A stretch of 43,140 nucleotides of DNA from a virus (IMGVR_UViG_3300034684_000039:1-43140); one strand, 5' to 3'. Shown: positions 1 to 6,705, counted from the stretch's first letter. Numbers and translations are program-made. The notes: generated by a model not told the origin, from the sequence alone.

Positions 1-27
1 TTGAATTTTCCCTATATCAATATTCAT
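1..27 (-). CDS. 5' end of a leftward reading frame cut by the window edge
   Basis: A leftward ATG with an excellent AAGGAGG ribosome binding site 6 bases upstream opens a frame reading MNIDIGKIQ, which leaves the window at position 1. If the molecule is circular and the two ends abut, the frame continues without a stop into the DUF3310 gene at the right end, adding 16 residues in front of its predicted Met. That gene has its own AGGAGG site, so the upstream start may be an alternative start or belong to an unrelated gene outside the window. The start is clear; identity is not. Confidence 0.45.
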
Positions 28-76
28 CTCTATCCTCCTTACCATTTTCCCTACATGGGAACTATGGTTCTATCTC

Positions 77-120
77 GTGAGTATCTTGAGAATTTATCTT
101 TATTTTCTCAAGATACTCAC
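77..120. repeat. 16-bp perfect inverted repeat
   Basis: Arms 77-92 and 105-120 (GTGAGTATCTTGAGAA and its exact complement) surround a 12-base AT-rich loop. It lies between two leftward genes. No T-run follows on either strand, so it does not look like a simple terminator. It could be an operator for one of the phage regulators or an RNA stem protecting or processing the early transcript; nothing in the sequence decides. Confidence 0.6.
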
Positions 121-149
121 TTGATGAATATTTTTCTTGTTATGTTCAG

Positions 150-347
150 CTAATCTAATTCATAAACTCTATGTCTCATCTCTGAAAATATAGTCCCTAG
201 TTCTATTAATTTATTTATATCACTTATTTCTCTACCATTAGTTATTTCCCATTGTTCTAAACATTTTTCCAGAAACTCTTTTTCATTTTCTTCTCCCGTA
301 AAGTCTACAAAGCTATAAAAATCAACTTCAATGTGCTTATCTTCCAT
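150..347 (-). CDS. Hypothetical acidic 65-aa early protein
   Basis: Not recognised. Small acidic soluble protein starting MEDKHIEVDFYSF and rich in Glu, with no membrane segment or cysteines. The ATG at 347 is chosen because GGGAGG lies 6 bases upstream; an in-frame TTG further upstream has no ribosome site. The start follows the stop of the upstream zinc-ribbon gene by one base, so the two are translationally coupled within the leftward early operon. A 16-bp inverted repeat follows its stop codon. Confidence 0.65.
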   Translation of the reverse strand: MEDKHIEVDFYSFVDFTGEENEKEFLEKCLEQWEITNGREISDINKLIELGTIFSEMRHRVYELD

Positions 348-348
348 G

Positions 349-486
349 TTAATCCTCCCATTCAACTAACTTTTGCCCACAGTTATAGTTATGGCAATAA
401 TTTTGCCCTTCATCAACCACTTCTTCACAATTTACACATTCCCAATTGTAATCGCCTTCGATGAATGTAATACTTGTTATGTTCAT
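349..486 (-). CDS. Small zinc-ribbon protein, 45 aa
   Basis: This short frame codes for a 45-residue protein with a zinc-binding pattern: C17-x2-C20, then H32 and C31/C36 in NYCHNYNCG. It begins with an ATGA overlap (its ATG shares bases with the stop of the upstream gene) and ends one base before the next ATG, which is strong evidence for translation as part of the operon. Function is not recognisable. Cysteine-ribbon mini-proteins like this are common in phage early regions, where they may bind nucleic acid or host proteins; that role is inference. Confidence 0.55.
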   Translation of the reverse strand: MNITSITFIEGDYNWECVNCEEVVDEGQNYCHNYNCGQKLVEWED

Positions 487-665
487 CTAGTAAAAGTAGT
501 TTGCTTTTGTTTGTATTCTTTACACTGAAACTCTATCCAATGTATATCAAGCCTATCTATTGTTGTTTTTTCAACTTTTCCTACTAATTCTATAAAGTTA
601 TCCTTGAATTTACACACTTTTAAATGTTCACAGGTTGTGCATTTAGTTTCCATTGCTTCACTCAT
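483..665 (-). CDS. Small cysteine-containing protein, 60 aa
   Basis: Not recognised. The N-terminal segment has a CTTCEHLKVC cluster (Cys 9, 12 and 18 of the chosen protein) plus one later Cys, suggesting a metal-binding knuckle; the rest is mixed charged sequence. The start is placed at 665 because AGGAGG lies 9 bases upstream. The frame opens further upstream, but the upstream GTG overlaps that ribosome site. It overlaps the next gene by ATGA. The gene directly follows a truncated methyltransferase fragment, so its upstream border has been rearranged. Confidence 0.6.
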   Translation of the reverse strand: MSEAMETKCTTCEHLKVCKFKDNFIELVGKVEKTTIDRLDIHWIEFQCKEYKQKQTTFTR

Positions 666-679
666 TTTTTTTAACCTCC

Positions 680-766
680 TCACTTTGCATAAAAATCATT
701 TTCTTCTCTATCTTCAAGTGCATAATTTCTTGCACCTATTGTTGTAAAAACATTTGTCTTTTTCAT
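680..766 (-). pseudogene. 5' fragment of a phage DNA N6-adenine methyltransferase (second copy)
   Basis: This 28-codon frame (MKKTNVFTTIGARNYALEDR onward, ending NDFYAK-stop) is a copy of the first 27 codons of the methyltransferase-like frame near 2.2 kb, identical at DNA level over the shared 96 bp. The family signature around NDFYA is present, but everything after it, including the SAM-binding and catalytic motifs, is missing, and the frame ends at a stop overlapping the next gene's ribosome site. It can have no methyltransferase activity. It is either a recombination scar or a tiny leader frame kept for coupling. Confidence 0.6.
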
Positions 767-780
767 TTCAATCTCCTAAA
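685..780. repeat. 96-bp exact direct repeat, copy 1
   Basis: Identical base for base with 2131-2226 (offset 1446). It carries the ribosome site and first 27 codons of a methyltransferase gene. The match ends sharply on both sides, as expected for a duplication or recombination junction. Confidence 0.9.
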
Positions 781-836
781 GTAGTCATATAACCGTTTTT
801 AAAAAATGTCATAATATATTCTATTTTATTTTCCAT
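768..836 (-). CDS. Truncated 22-aa frame broken at a repeat junction
   Basis: A strong ribosome site (GGAGGAGG, 7 bases from ATG) precedes a frame reading MENKIEYIMTFFKNGYMTTL and two more residues. The frame enters the 96-bp duplicated segment at 780 and stops 11 bases further in, immediately before the ATG of the methyltransferase fragment. The good start signal and abrupt end suggest the 5' part of a once longer gene whose 3' part was replaced when the repeat was created. It may still be translated as a short peptide. Confidence 0.4.
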   Translation of the reverse strand: MENKIEYIMTFFKNGYMTTLGD

Positions 837-856
837 TCAATATCCTCCTCCAATTC

Positions 857-1507
857 TTAAACATAATTAATAGCCTCTTGTTTTGTTATAAAAAAGTGTA
901 TCCCAGTTGAACATTCTTCCCACCTATCAGTATCGAAATCATCAACTACAACAATCTCACCTACTTTATAAATAAAATCATTATCGTAATCAGAAGGTAC
1001 TTCTTGTAAGGTTTCACCATCTAGCAATTTCGTAATTTCCAAGACTTTGGCTTTATTTGCTCTGCACTTCCTAGTTGTTGCACTACTTCTTAACGCATCT
1101 TCGGGAATTAAAAGTTTAACTATGCACTGACTAGCTTTTTTGTAGGCGATAAAACTCCCTTCCTCGGGACATTGTAAGTGGTAAAATGATGTAGAGTGAT
1201 TTACTTTTATATCACTCAAGTTAGCACCACTCAAGTTAGCATCACTCAAGTCAGCACCTCTCAAGTTAGCATCACTCAAGTTAGCATCACTCAAGTTAGC
1301 ACCTCTCAAGTTAGCATCACTCAAGTTAGCATCACTCAAGTTAGCACCTCTCAAGTTAGCATCACTCAAGTTAGCATCACTCAAGTTAGCACCTCTCAAG
1401 TTAGCATCACTCAAGTTAGCACCTCTCAAGTCAGCACGAACACCCCCCTCTGTGCCTAATAACCACTTTTCATGATTTTCTAATATTTGTTTTAATTCTA
1501 GTTTCAT
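857..1507 (-). CDS. Pentapeptide-repeat protein with a DUF5758-like C-terminal domain
   Basis: A 216-aa protein. Residues about 25-100 are fifteen uninterrupted pentapeptides of the A(N/D)L-x-x type ([10 protein letters not shown]), which in this family fold as a right-handed quadrilateral beta-helix. The C-terminal half ([19 protein letters not shown], then [19 protein letters not shown], ending [11 protein letters not shown]) matches my memory of the DUF5758 domain often joined to pentapeptide repeats in phages. Biochemical function is unknown. Some pentapeptide proteins mimic DNA and bind gyrase, but this short repeat next to a separate domain does not establish that. The ATG at 1507 is preferred (GGAGGG 7 bases upstream) over the adjacent GTG. 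The repeat DNA is homogenised. Confidence 0.85.
   Translation of the reverse strand: MKLELKQILENHEKWLLGTEGGVRADLRGANLSDANLRGANLSDANLSDANLRGANLSDANLSDANLRGANLSDANLSDANLRGADLSDANLSGANLSDIKVNHSTSFYHLQCPEEGSFIAYKKASQCIVKLLIPEDALRSSATTRKCRANKAKVLEITKLLDGETLQEVPSDYDNDFIYKVGEIVVVDDFDTDRWEECSTGIHFFITKQEAINYV
1212..1437. repeat. Tandem 15-bp repeat array coding for the pentapeptides
   Basis: About fifteen head-to-tail 15-base units, seen on the plus strand as CACTCAAGTTAGCAT or CTCTCAAGTTAGCAC variants. The central units alternate in a higher-order 45-base pattern (two SD units then one RG unit) with almost no synonymous divergence. This indicates recent expansion or gene-conversion-like homogenisation. 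Confidence 0.9.
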
Positions 1508-1525
1508 CACTTAACCCTCCAATTC

Positions 1526-1624
1526 TTAAAACTTTACTTCTACAGTTACAATTGTGTCATTATGCCACCCACCATGAGGAACTAACAAAATTCTTTTTAT
1601 CTCAAACCCTCTGTTTTTGCCCAT
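1526..1624 (-). CDS. Short 32-aa frame, probably the remnant of a larger gene
   Basis: The frame reads MGKNRGFEIKRILLVPHGGW followed by about twelve residues ending TVEVKF. It has no convincing ribosome binding site. Its sequence looks like a real protein C-terminus (GFEIKRILLVPHGGWHND), and the frame is open upstream as far as the preceding gene's stop. It fills the gap between two genes whose junctions are otherwise tight. I read it as a decayed 3' end or a very small gene; identity is not recognised. Confidence 0.3.
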   Translation of the reverse strand: MGKNRGFEIKRILLVPHGGWHNDTIVTVEVKF

Positions 1625-1645
1625 CACATTTAGGTGCTTTATCTC

Positions 1646-1981
1646 TTATTCTTCTAACTCTATTGGTTTCCACATTCTGCAGTGATATTGAAAATTTTGT
1701 CTGTCAATAATTTTTTCTGCTCTGAAGTCCTTTCCAGTGGCTTTACAAATAAGAAATTGTTCCTCATATTCTTCATATTCCTCATAGTCACCAACGCTGT
1801 AATTTTGGTCTCCGTATGGTCTTACGTAAACAGTTTTGTAGTATTTTACAAAATTCCCACATGTCAAACATGCTCTATTGTCAGGGTTGCTGTAGCATAT
1901 GTTTTCGTGCCTCTTTGCTGATGATTTGTGTTTATAGTATTTCGTGCAAAAATCGCATTGATATGCTTTAATCTCTTTCAT
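1646..1981 (-). CDS. C2H2-like zinc-finger protein, 111 aa
   Basis: The protein begins MKEIKAYQCDFCTKYYKHKS and contains a C2H2-type finger (C-x2-C at residues 9-12, then H-x-C in RHENIC), a second CxxC (ACLTC) and a late CRMW motif. The middle has a (YEE)n-type acidic run. The ATG at 1981 has GGAGG 8 bases upstream. The reading frame is open further upstream through a methyltransferase remnant, giving a potential 188-aa fusion, but the internal ribosome site argues that the zinc-finger part is the true gene. Probably nucleic-acid or protein binding; not further identifiable. Confidence 0.65.
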   Translation of the reverse strand: MKEIKAYQCDFCTKYYKHKSSAKRHENICYSNPDNRACLTCGNFVKYYKTVYVRPYGDQNYSVGDYEEYEEYEEQFLICKATGKDFRAEKIIDRQNFQYHCRMWKPIELEE

Positions 1982-2212
1982 GTAATTAGACCTCCTATCT
2001 TTAAAATTGTATACATTATAGTCATTCTTTTTTAATATTTCGCTTATATGCCCCATTCCACAAGCACATTCCCATATGTTTTGGTTAAATTTTTCAATCT
2101 CTAAAAGTAATTCTACAGCTTTTGGCTCAGTTGCATAAAAATCATTTTCTTCTCTATCTTCAAGTGCATAATTTCTTGCACCTATTGTTGTAAAAACATT
2201 TGTCTTTTTCAT
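1982..2212 (-). pseudogene. N-terminal remnant of a phage DNA N6-adenine methyltransferase
   Basis: The frame carries the family N-terminus: NDFYATEPKAVELLL, then NIWECACGMGHISEIL, which corresponds to the substrate-positioning segment and the SAM-binding motif I (acidic start, GxG). After VYNF the similarity stops; there is no downstream DPPY-type catalytic motif. Instead the frame runs directly into the zinc-finger gene. A complete enzyme of this family is roughly 150-200 aa, so more than half is missing. Translation may continue into the zinc-finger protein as a chimera. Its first 96 bp (with leader) are duplicated at 685-780. Confidence 0.65.
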
Positions 2213-2226
2213 TTCAATCTCCTAAA
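2131..2226. repeat. 96-bp exact direct repeat, copy 2
   Basis: Partner of 685-780, covering the leader and first codons of the methyltransferase remnant. Homologous recombination between the copies would delete or duplicate the 1446 bp between them, which hold the pentapeptide and zinc-finger genes. Confidence 0.9.
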
Positions 2227-2626
2227 ATGGTATTTCTTCTTCGTTTGTTTCTACTTCTGTATACCAGTTTTCTTCTTCTTTTTTAGTATCGTTCCATTCC
2301 AGTTTGTCTAGTTGATTTACTAATACTTCTGTAACATAAACTTTTTTCCCATCTTTATCGTCATAGCTTCTTGTTTGAATTTTGCCATCTACAGCTACTA
2401 GGTTACCCTTTTTGCAATAAGTTGCAACAAACTCTGCAATTTTATTAAAGCATACACAATTTATAAAATCTGCTGTAGGTTCGCCTTTTTGTTGTGCTTG
2501 TGCTTTTGATTCTTTCGACATTCCTCTATCAACCGCTATTGTAAAGCTTGATACTTTTACTCCTGATGGTGTTACTCTAAGTTCTGCGTCTTTTGTAAGC
2601 CTGCCTATTAATATTGCCTTATTCAT
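2222..2626 (-). CDS. ssb: Single-stranded DNA-binding protein
   Basis: A 134-aa OB-fold SSB. It opens MNKAILIGRLTKDAELRVT and continues with SSFTIAVDR, FINCVCFNKIAEFVATYCKK and VAVDGKIQTRSYDDKDGKK, all hallmarks of bacterial and phage SSB. The C-terminus is acidic and ends EEEIPF, the tail that docks partner proteins in this family. It coats single-stranded DNA during replication and ERF-mediated recombination. It lies in the early operon downstream of the DnaD/DnaC-type genes. The ATG has GGGGAG upstream and overlaps the preceding gene's end. Length is slightly short but typical for phage SSBs. Confidence 0.93.
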   Translation of the reverse strand: MNKAILIGRLTKDAELRVTPSGVKVSSFTIAVDRGMSKESKAQAQQKGEPTADFINCVCFNKIAEFVATYCKKGNLVAVDGKIQTRSYDDKDGKKVYVTEVLVNQLDKLEWNDTKKEEENWYTEVETNEEEIPF

Positions 2627-2900
2627 TTTTGTTTACTCCCCTTTCTAATTTTTCAATACAATCTATATAATGCGTACCAGCTTTTGCACACATATAATAA
2701 TCTTCAAGTGAATTGTTTGTGTTCTCATTGAATACTACGATTACATAAACATCATCTATACTTTGTTCTGCTTCGCTTATTTCTGCTATATAGAACGCTT
2801 GTTCGTCAAAGTCATACAATAAATAAACTGGCTTTTTGTAATCTCTTGAGAAATTGAAACCAAAGTTTACAGCTGGTATATAATTACTAAATTCAACCAT
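2619..2900 (-). CDS. Hypothetical 93-aa early protein
   Basis: Not recognised. An acidic protein starting MVEFSNYIPAVNFGFNFSRD, with a compact alpha/beta pattern (YLLYDFDEQAFYIAEI, DVYVIVVFNEN). The ATG at 2900 is chosen over an upstream in-frame start because the upstream stretch overlaps the AbrB-like gene. It overlaps the start of ssb by 8 bases, so it is co-translated with it. A replication or recombination accessory role is possible from position only. Confidence 0.6.
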   Translation of the reverse strand: MVEFSNYIPAVNFGFNFSRDYKKPVYLLYDFDEQAFYIAEISEAEQSIDDVYVIVVFNENTNNSLEDYYMCAKAGTHYIDCIEKLERGVNKNE

Positions 2901-2902
2901 TT

Positions 2903-3154
2903 TTACCACTTTCCTTTCAGCAATTTTTCTTTGTAGCATTCCAAATGATACCAATTACCATTCAAATCTGATTCTCCATTGCCATATATTATGTCACCGC
3001 ATATCTTGCAATGCCTTACTTTGTTTTTCTTTTCTATTACCAGCCTGTCATCTTCAGCATACAGTATTACTTCTTCCCCTATGTCTATGCCTAGTTTGTC
3101 TAGCATTCTTTTAGGTATCAATACTTGCCCACTGTCTGTCATTTTCTTTAACAT
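2903..3154 (-). CDS. AbrB-like transcription regulator fused to a zinc knuckle
   Basis: Residues 1-44 form an AbrB/SpoVT-type swapped-hairpin DNA-binding domain (TDSGQVLIPKRMLDKLGIDI, then GEEVILYAEDDRLVIEKK). It is followed by a LIM-like metal site C49-x2-C52 and H70-x2-C73. At 83 aa it is about the length of an AbrB protein, but with a zinc element in place of the usual oligomerisation tail. It is likely a transition-state-type repressor or modulator of phage or host promoters. A second protein of the same architecture but different cysteine pattern is encoded at 8.3-8.6 kb. The ribosome site is weak. Confidence 0.8.
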   Translation of the reverse strand: MLKKMTDSGQVLIPKRMLDKLGIDIGEEVILYAEDDRLVIEKKNKVRHCKICGDIIYGNGESDLNGNWYHLECYKEKLLKGKW

Positions 3155-3158
3155 AGTA

Positions 3159-3572
3159 TCACGCCTTTGAAATTATTTTTTCCCCTGTGATAAAGTCCGC
3201 TTTTAGAAAACACTCTTTATATCCAGACTCTGATTCAAACACATAGTAATTCTTTTGTTTTTGTATGCAAGTACCGCTGAATGAAAGCGAGTCTGCCTTT
3301 TTATGACCATCTGGCTCAAATATTTTATACTTGTTGCCTATTCTGATACTGACATTATTGCTGTGTTCTGCTTTGTCGTGTTTGCCAATCTTTTTCATCT
3401 GTGTTAATTCTGATATTCTTTGTTCTAGAAATTTGCTATCCACTTTTATAATCTTACACATTTGCGTGGTAGTCAAGTAATATATATTGTCGATTATGAA
3501 ATCATCATATTTCCCTTTTAATAACATCTGATTTGCTAATGCATTTTTATTAGGATTCTTTCTCCTAGTCAT
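3159..3572 (-). CDS. Hypothetical 137-aa basic protein, possible helix-turn-helix
   Basis: Not identified. The N-terminus is strongly basic (MTRRKNPNKNALANQ), followed by IIDNIYYLTTTQMCKIIKVD-x-KFLEQRISELTQM, which has the spacing of a small helix-turn-helix. The C-terminal half is beta-rich (IRIGNKYKIFEP, YYVFESESGYKECFLKADF). GGGGGAAATGGA precedes the ATG. A DNA-binding role in early gene control is plausible but unproven. Confidence 0.6.
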   Translation of the reverse strand: MTRRKNPNKNALANQMLLKGKYDDFIIDNIYYLTTTQMCKIIKVDSKFLEQRISELTQMKKIGKHDKAEHSNNVSIRIGNKYKIFEPDGHKKADSLSFSGTCIQKQKNYYVFESESGYKECFLKADFITGEKIISKA

Positions 3573-3653
3573 TCCATTTCCCCCATTTCTATTTTAAGGC
3601 ACTTATTAGGCTCGTAGTTGAATTTTTATATTTAATTGATTTAAATAGATTCC

Positions 3654-3878
3654 TTAACTCTTCTGGCATTTCTTCATGATTTTGACATCGCTTTCCGCTA
3701 TAAGCATTTTTGTCATTAACATGCATTCACCGCATTTTATTACTTTTAGCCCCTTGCAATTTAAAGGCTTATTAAAATATCCGCAAAGCTCTTCTTCGTT
3801 GCCATTTAGCCCTAAACATGGGCATTCACCGCAGTAATTATCAGCAGGTATTTCAACTGTGAATTTTACTTTATTCAT
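3654..3878 (-). CDS. Cysteine-rich phage protein, 74 aa
   Basis: A small protein with cysteines arranged as CGECPC, CGYF, LNCKG, KCGEC and a terminal KKCQ, preceded by a beta-strand KVKFTVEIPADNY. This layout (IP-x-x-x-YCGECP...CGYF...CxxC) is a recurring small-protein type in Firmicute phage early regions, of unknown function and presumably metal-binding. Its ATG overlaps the stop of an upstream cysteine-containing frame by ATGA. Confidence 0.65.
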   Translation of the reverse strand: MNKVKFTVEIPADNYCGECPCLGLNGNEEELCGYFNKPLNCKGLKVIKCGECMLMTKMLIAESDVKIMKKCQKS

Positions 3879-3961
3879 TCTTCCTCAACCTCGCTTTCTC
3901 CAAATTCCCAAAGTAAATTGCAATAATCATATTTGCCACACTGATGACATGATAATAAGGG
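3875..3961 (-). pseudogene. C-terminal remnant of a small cysteine protein
   Basis: A 28-codon open frame without any usable start codon, containing SCHQCGKYDYCNLLWEFGES before its stop, which overlaps the next ATG by ATGA. The CxxC...YC pattern and the tight overlap are those of a real gene end, while the 5' part is absent. It begins right beside a 23-bp direct repeat (3964-3986), so the missing part was probably lost by recombination there. Confidence 0.35.
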
Positions 3962-3963
3962 TT

Positions 3964-4170
3964 ATTTTTTGCGTCTAATCTGATTTTCAATGATATGTTT
4001 AAAATGGTATTATAAATAATAATTTAATGAAATATAATCTCATAATTTTGGTATGCCACCATACGCTTAAAAACGCCCCTAATTTTAATTTATTTTTATT
4101 AGGCTATTAATTATATTACTTTATATAAAACTAATCTCTAAGAGGTCATTTTTTGCGTCTAATCTGATTT
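3964..4170. repeat. 23-bp direct repeats flanking a 161-bp non-coding segment
   Basis: The same 23-base run (on the plus strand six T then GCGTCTAATCTGATTT) occurs at 3964-3986 and 4148-4170. The segment between is very AT-rich and non-coding. It has a possible leftward stem (CCTAAT/ATTAGG) and a small GTATG/CATAC hairpin. One copy ends at the stop codon of the upstream gene and the other abuts a gene remnant. This looks like the footprint of a deletion, insertion or duplication; no transposase is present. Confidence 0.75.
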
Positions 4171-4468
4171 ATTTTGTTATGTTGTTCTTCGCTTTTGTTT
4201 TTTCTATAAAATCATCTAGTTGTTGTTTTATTTCTGGATTGTTTTTATATATGTGATATATTTTGTTTAAGTTTCTGTTAGCTATTTCGTTTAAGTCAAA
4301 GAACTGTTTAGCAGGTGGAAACGCTTGTTTGTCAATACTGTTTTGACATATGCAACTGGCAATATATTCGTATTCAACGCCTGTTATTTTATTTATTTTC
4401 TTGTATACTATATCTCCTTTATCCATACAAACCCAGCAATTAGGAAGTTTAAATTTACTCTGTTTCAT
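4169..4468 (-). CDS. Zinc-binding hypothetical protein downstream of the helicase loader
   Basis: A 99-aa protein with a split metal site: CWVCMDKGD near residue 11 and ASCICQ near residue 39, around a short beta hairpin (VYKKINKITGVEYEYIA). The remaining part is helical and charged. It overlaps the end of the DnaC-like gene by 14 bases. Small zinc proteins encoded next to phage helicase loaders are common, but I know no assigned function. A role at the replication complex is inferred from position only. Confidence 0.65.
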   Translation of the reverse strand: MKQSKFKLPNCWVCMDKGDIVYKKINKITGVEYEYIASCICQNSIDKQAFPPAKQFFDLNEIANRNLNKIYHIYKNNPEIKQQLDDFIEKTKAKNNITK

Positions 4469-5153
4469 TTTTCATTCTCCAATCTTCACCTGAAATTTTA
4501 ATAAACTCGCACATTTCAGCCAATCTTGATATGATAGCATCACCTTTTTCCCCTAGTTTTTTTCTTAATGCGACTGATGTAAAGTTTGTGGTTACGATAA
4601 TAGGTTTTTCATGCTCATATAATCTATTTATGATCTGATAAATCAAAGCTATTGAGTTATCTGTACTGTTTTCTTTGCCTAAGTCGTCTATCACAAGCAT
4701 ATCCACATCATCAGTAAATAGCTTTATCATATCTTGCTCGGTGTAATCTGAATTTTTGTTGTAGCTACTTTTAATCATTGTTAGTATTTCTGTTGCATTA
4801 CCAAAAGCCGCCGAATACATATCTTCTACAAGTTTATTGACGATAGCAGCAGCTAAATGAGTTTTCCCTGTTCCAACTGTTCCTGAAAACAACAAACCTT
4901 TTTCTACGTTTGGGAAATTATTAGCAAATTCTAGAGATTTATTATAAGCATATAGCATACTTTTGGTTATTCCCTCTGTGTTGTAAGTTTCAAATGTTCG
5001 TTTTTTAAACCTACCACCTAAACCACTCCTGTTTAATAATTCCATGACCTTTTCTTGTTTTTGTTTTTTAAGTTTTTCTTGCACTAATCTTTCATTTTCT
5101 TCAATGTTACGCTTTATTATTTCGCTTAGTTCTTTATCGTCAATGCTTTCCAT
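4455..5153 (-). CDS. DnaC-like AAA+ helicase loader ATPase
   Basis: A 232-aa AAA+ protein of the DnaC/IstB/DnaI type. The Walker A motif is GTVGTGKTH (91-99), Walker B is MLVIDDLGK (152-160), and a sensor-like strand reads PIIVTTNF. The N-terminal 45 residues form a charged helix of the kind that binds the replicative helicase. It should load the host DnaB/DnaC-type helicase at the phage origin, since no phage helicase or polymerase is encoded in the window. The adjacent upstream gene encodes a DnaD-like initiator, the usual partner. The ribosome site is GGAG at 8 bases. Confidence 0.9.
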   Translation of the reverse strand: MESIDDKELSEIIKRNIEENERLVQEKLKKQKQEKVMELLNRSGLGGRFKKRTFETYNTEGITKSMLYAYNKSLEFANNFPNVEKGLLFSGTVGTGKTHLAAAIVNKLVEDMYSAAFGNATEILTMIKSSYNKNSDYTEQDMIKLFTDDVDMLVIDDLGKENSTDNSIALIYQIINRLYEHEKPIIVTTNFTSVALRKKLGEKGDAIISRLAEMCEFIKISGEDWRMKNETE

Positions 5154-5165
5154 GCTATCAACTCC

Positions 5166-5993
5166 TTAAAATAAGTCATCATAAGGCGATTTACCAATTT
5201 TACCATTATTTTGCATCTGAAATTGTGCTATTTTCTTTTCTACAACTATCAAGCTGTCTACTCTGCTTTGCCAATAATTATCTTCTAGTAGCCAATCAAT
5301 ACAGCTTTTTAATTCATCTAGAGATACAGTTTTTAATAATCTATGTGCAGTAGCATAGTTTTTCATTAGCCAATCTCTAGGGAATACAGTAGCACCTCTT
5401 TCTTCTAGTTTAGCTTTTAAATATACAGCTAGTTCTTTATCTTGTTCTGTATACTTTTCTTTTTTAGTTTTAGATTGCTTACCTGGTGTTTTTTCTTCTT
5501 CTCGGTGAACTTGTTCACAAAGAGTATTTATATTATTATTATTATTATATTTATAATATATATTTATATCCTTTAAGTCTGCTTGTATGGGTATTTCAAA
5601 ATTTGAAAGGGGTATTTCACTGTCATTAAATGGGTCTATATTATTTTCGTTTATTTCTTCAGGTTCAGGTTTACTAGGTATAGTAATTATAGAATTTATT
5701 CTAATGTGTCTAGCTTCTACTTCTTTAGTACCATTCTTGTAAATTATTTCAGATGTTATATATCCCTTTTTCTGCAAAAGAGAAATCCAGGTAGAAACAG
5801 ATGTTTTTGACACACCTAACATTTCTGATAAATACGCATTAGTTGCCCAGCAATACCCTTCTTTGTGTGAAAGTGAAGAAATTAAACCATAAAGTAGCCT
5901 TGCCCCGGGTGGTAATTCTTGGTCTATTCCTATCAAAGTAGGAATAACCATATACAAGTTTTGATAAGAGATATATTTATTATTTTTTTCCAT
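5166..5993 (-). CDS. DnaD-like replication initiation protein with N-terminal winged helix
   Basis: The N-terminal part (YQNLYMVIPTLIGIDQELPP, then YGLISSLSHKEGYCWATNAY, LSEMLGVSKTSVSTWISLLQ) is a classic phage replication-initiator winged helix. A low-complexity linker (about 115-175) follows, and the C-terminal part (YLKAKLEERGATVFPRDWLM through LIVVEKKIAQFQMQ) is DnaD-like. It likely binds the phage origin and recruits the DnaC-like loader encoded immediately downstream. The start at 5993 is preferred because AAAGG lies 8 bases before it; an ATG 6 bases further upstream is too close to that site. Confidence 0.8.
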   Translation of the reverse strand: MEKNNKYISYQNLYMVIPTLIGIDQELPPGARLLYGLISSLSHKEGYCWATNAYLSEMLGVSKTSVSTWISLLQKKGYITSEIIYKNGTKEVEARHIRINSIITIPSKPEPEEINENNIDPFNDSEIPLSNFEIPIQADLKDINIYYKYNNNNNINTLCEQVHREEEKTPGKQSKTKKEKYTEQDKELAVYLKAKLEERGATVFPRDWLMKNYATAHRLLKTVSLDELKSCIDWLLEDNYWQSRVDSLIVVEKKIAQFQMQNNGKIGKSPYDDLF

Positions 5994-6069
5994 TTTCATC
6001 ACCTTTCTTTAATTAAAATATTTAATATTTTAATTGAAAGGCACTAGTGTGTGCTAGTGCCTACACTAA

Positions 6070-6705
6070 TTACTTTTCCATAGATATCAAGAGTTTTAAT
6101 ATTTCGTCTGCTTCAAATGGAGTTAACTCTTTAGATGTCTTTTTATTAAACACTGATTGAATATATTTAGCTATTCCTTCTTCGTAATTATGCTTTTTAG
6201 CCAACTCATATATTTTACTTAGTTGTTCTTTGGTCGCTAATGTAGCAGCAGGTTGTTCTTTAGTCTTGGGTTGTTCTTTAGTCTTGGGTTGTTCTTTGAC
6301 TTTAGGTTTTTCAACCTCGTGAGTATTTGTCTTGTTGCTATCTTCTACATCATTAATAGCAAACATACCATTTAAGGCATACTTCCTTGCATAAGAGCTT
6401 GATGAGCCTGTTATTTGTGATGAGTCCATTCCCTTCTTTTCTTCTTCCTCTCTTGCGTATGCTTGTGTCTTTATTGTTTCATCTCCATTGGTTAGTATAA
6501 CTTCTGCTTTTACATAGTATCTGTCGCCTATTAAAACTATTTCATCTGATATTGTAAGAGCGAGACCATTCTTTTGCAAAAGCGGTTTGACTGCGTTTAG
6601 TATATCCTCTGTAGACCTGTAATAATATTTCCCAAATTTATTATACTGCGACTTTGGGGCTTTAAGCTCTTGTTGTACATTTATTAGCTTTTGATAGATT
6701 GACAC
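6070..6705 (-). CDS. erf: ERF-family single-strand annealing recombinase
   Basis: The ERF domain covers residues about 1-120: YQKLINVQQELKAPKSQYNK, YYYRSTEDILNAVKPLLQKN, and the diagnostic GSSSSYARKYAL at 100-111 before MFAINDVEDS. ERF proteins anneal complementary single strands for phage recombination and genome circularisation, working with SSB. A PKTKEQ repeat linker (about 132-155) leads to a C-terminal helical domain (LATKEQLSKIYELAKKHNYE) of the kind that contacts partners. Translation starts at GTG with AGGAG nearby. It heads the recombination/replication cluster. Confidence 0.92.
   Translation of the reverse strand: MSIYQKLINVQQELKAPKSQYNKFGKYYYRSTEDILNAVKPLLQKNGLALTISDEIVLIGDRYYVKAEVILTNGDETIKTQAYAREEEEKKGMDSSQITGSSSSYARKYALNGMFAINDVEDSNKTNTHEVEKPKVKEQPKTKEQPKTKEQPAATLATKEQLSKIYELAKKHNYEEGIAKYIQSVFNKKTSKELTPFEADEILKLLISMEK

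Noticed and set aside
1212-1437. CRISPR array
   Set aside because: The repeats are contiguous 15-bp units without unique spacers and encode a recognised pentapeptide domain.
1196-1459. Rightward 87-codon frame of TQVSITQVS repeats
   Set aside because: It is the antisense reading of the pentapeptide array; any 15-bp repeat without stops gives such a frame on both strands.
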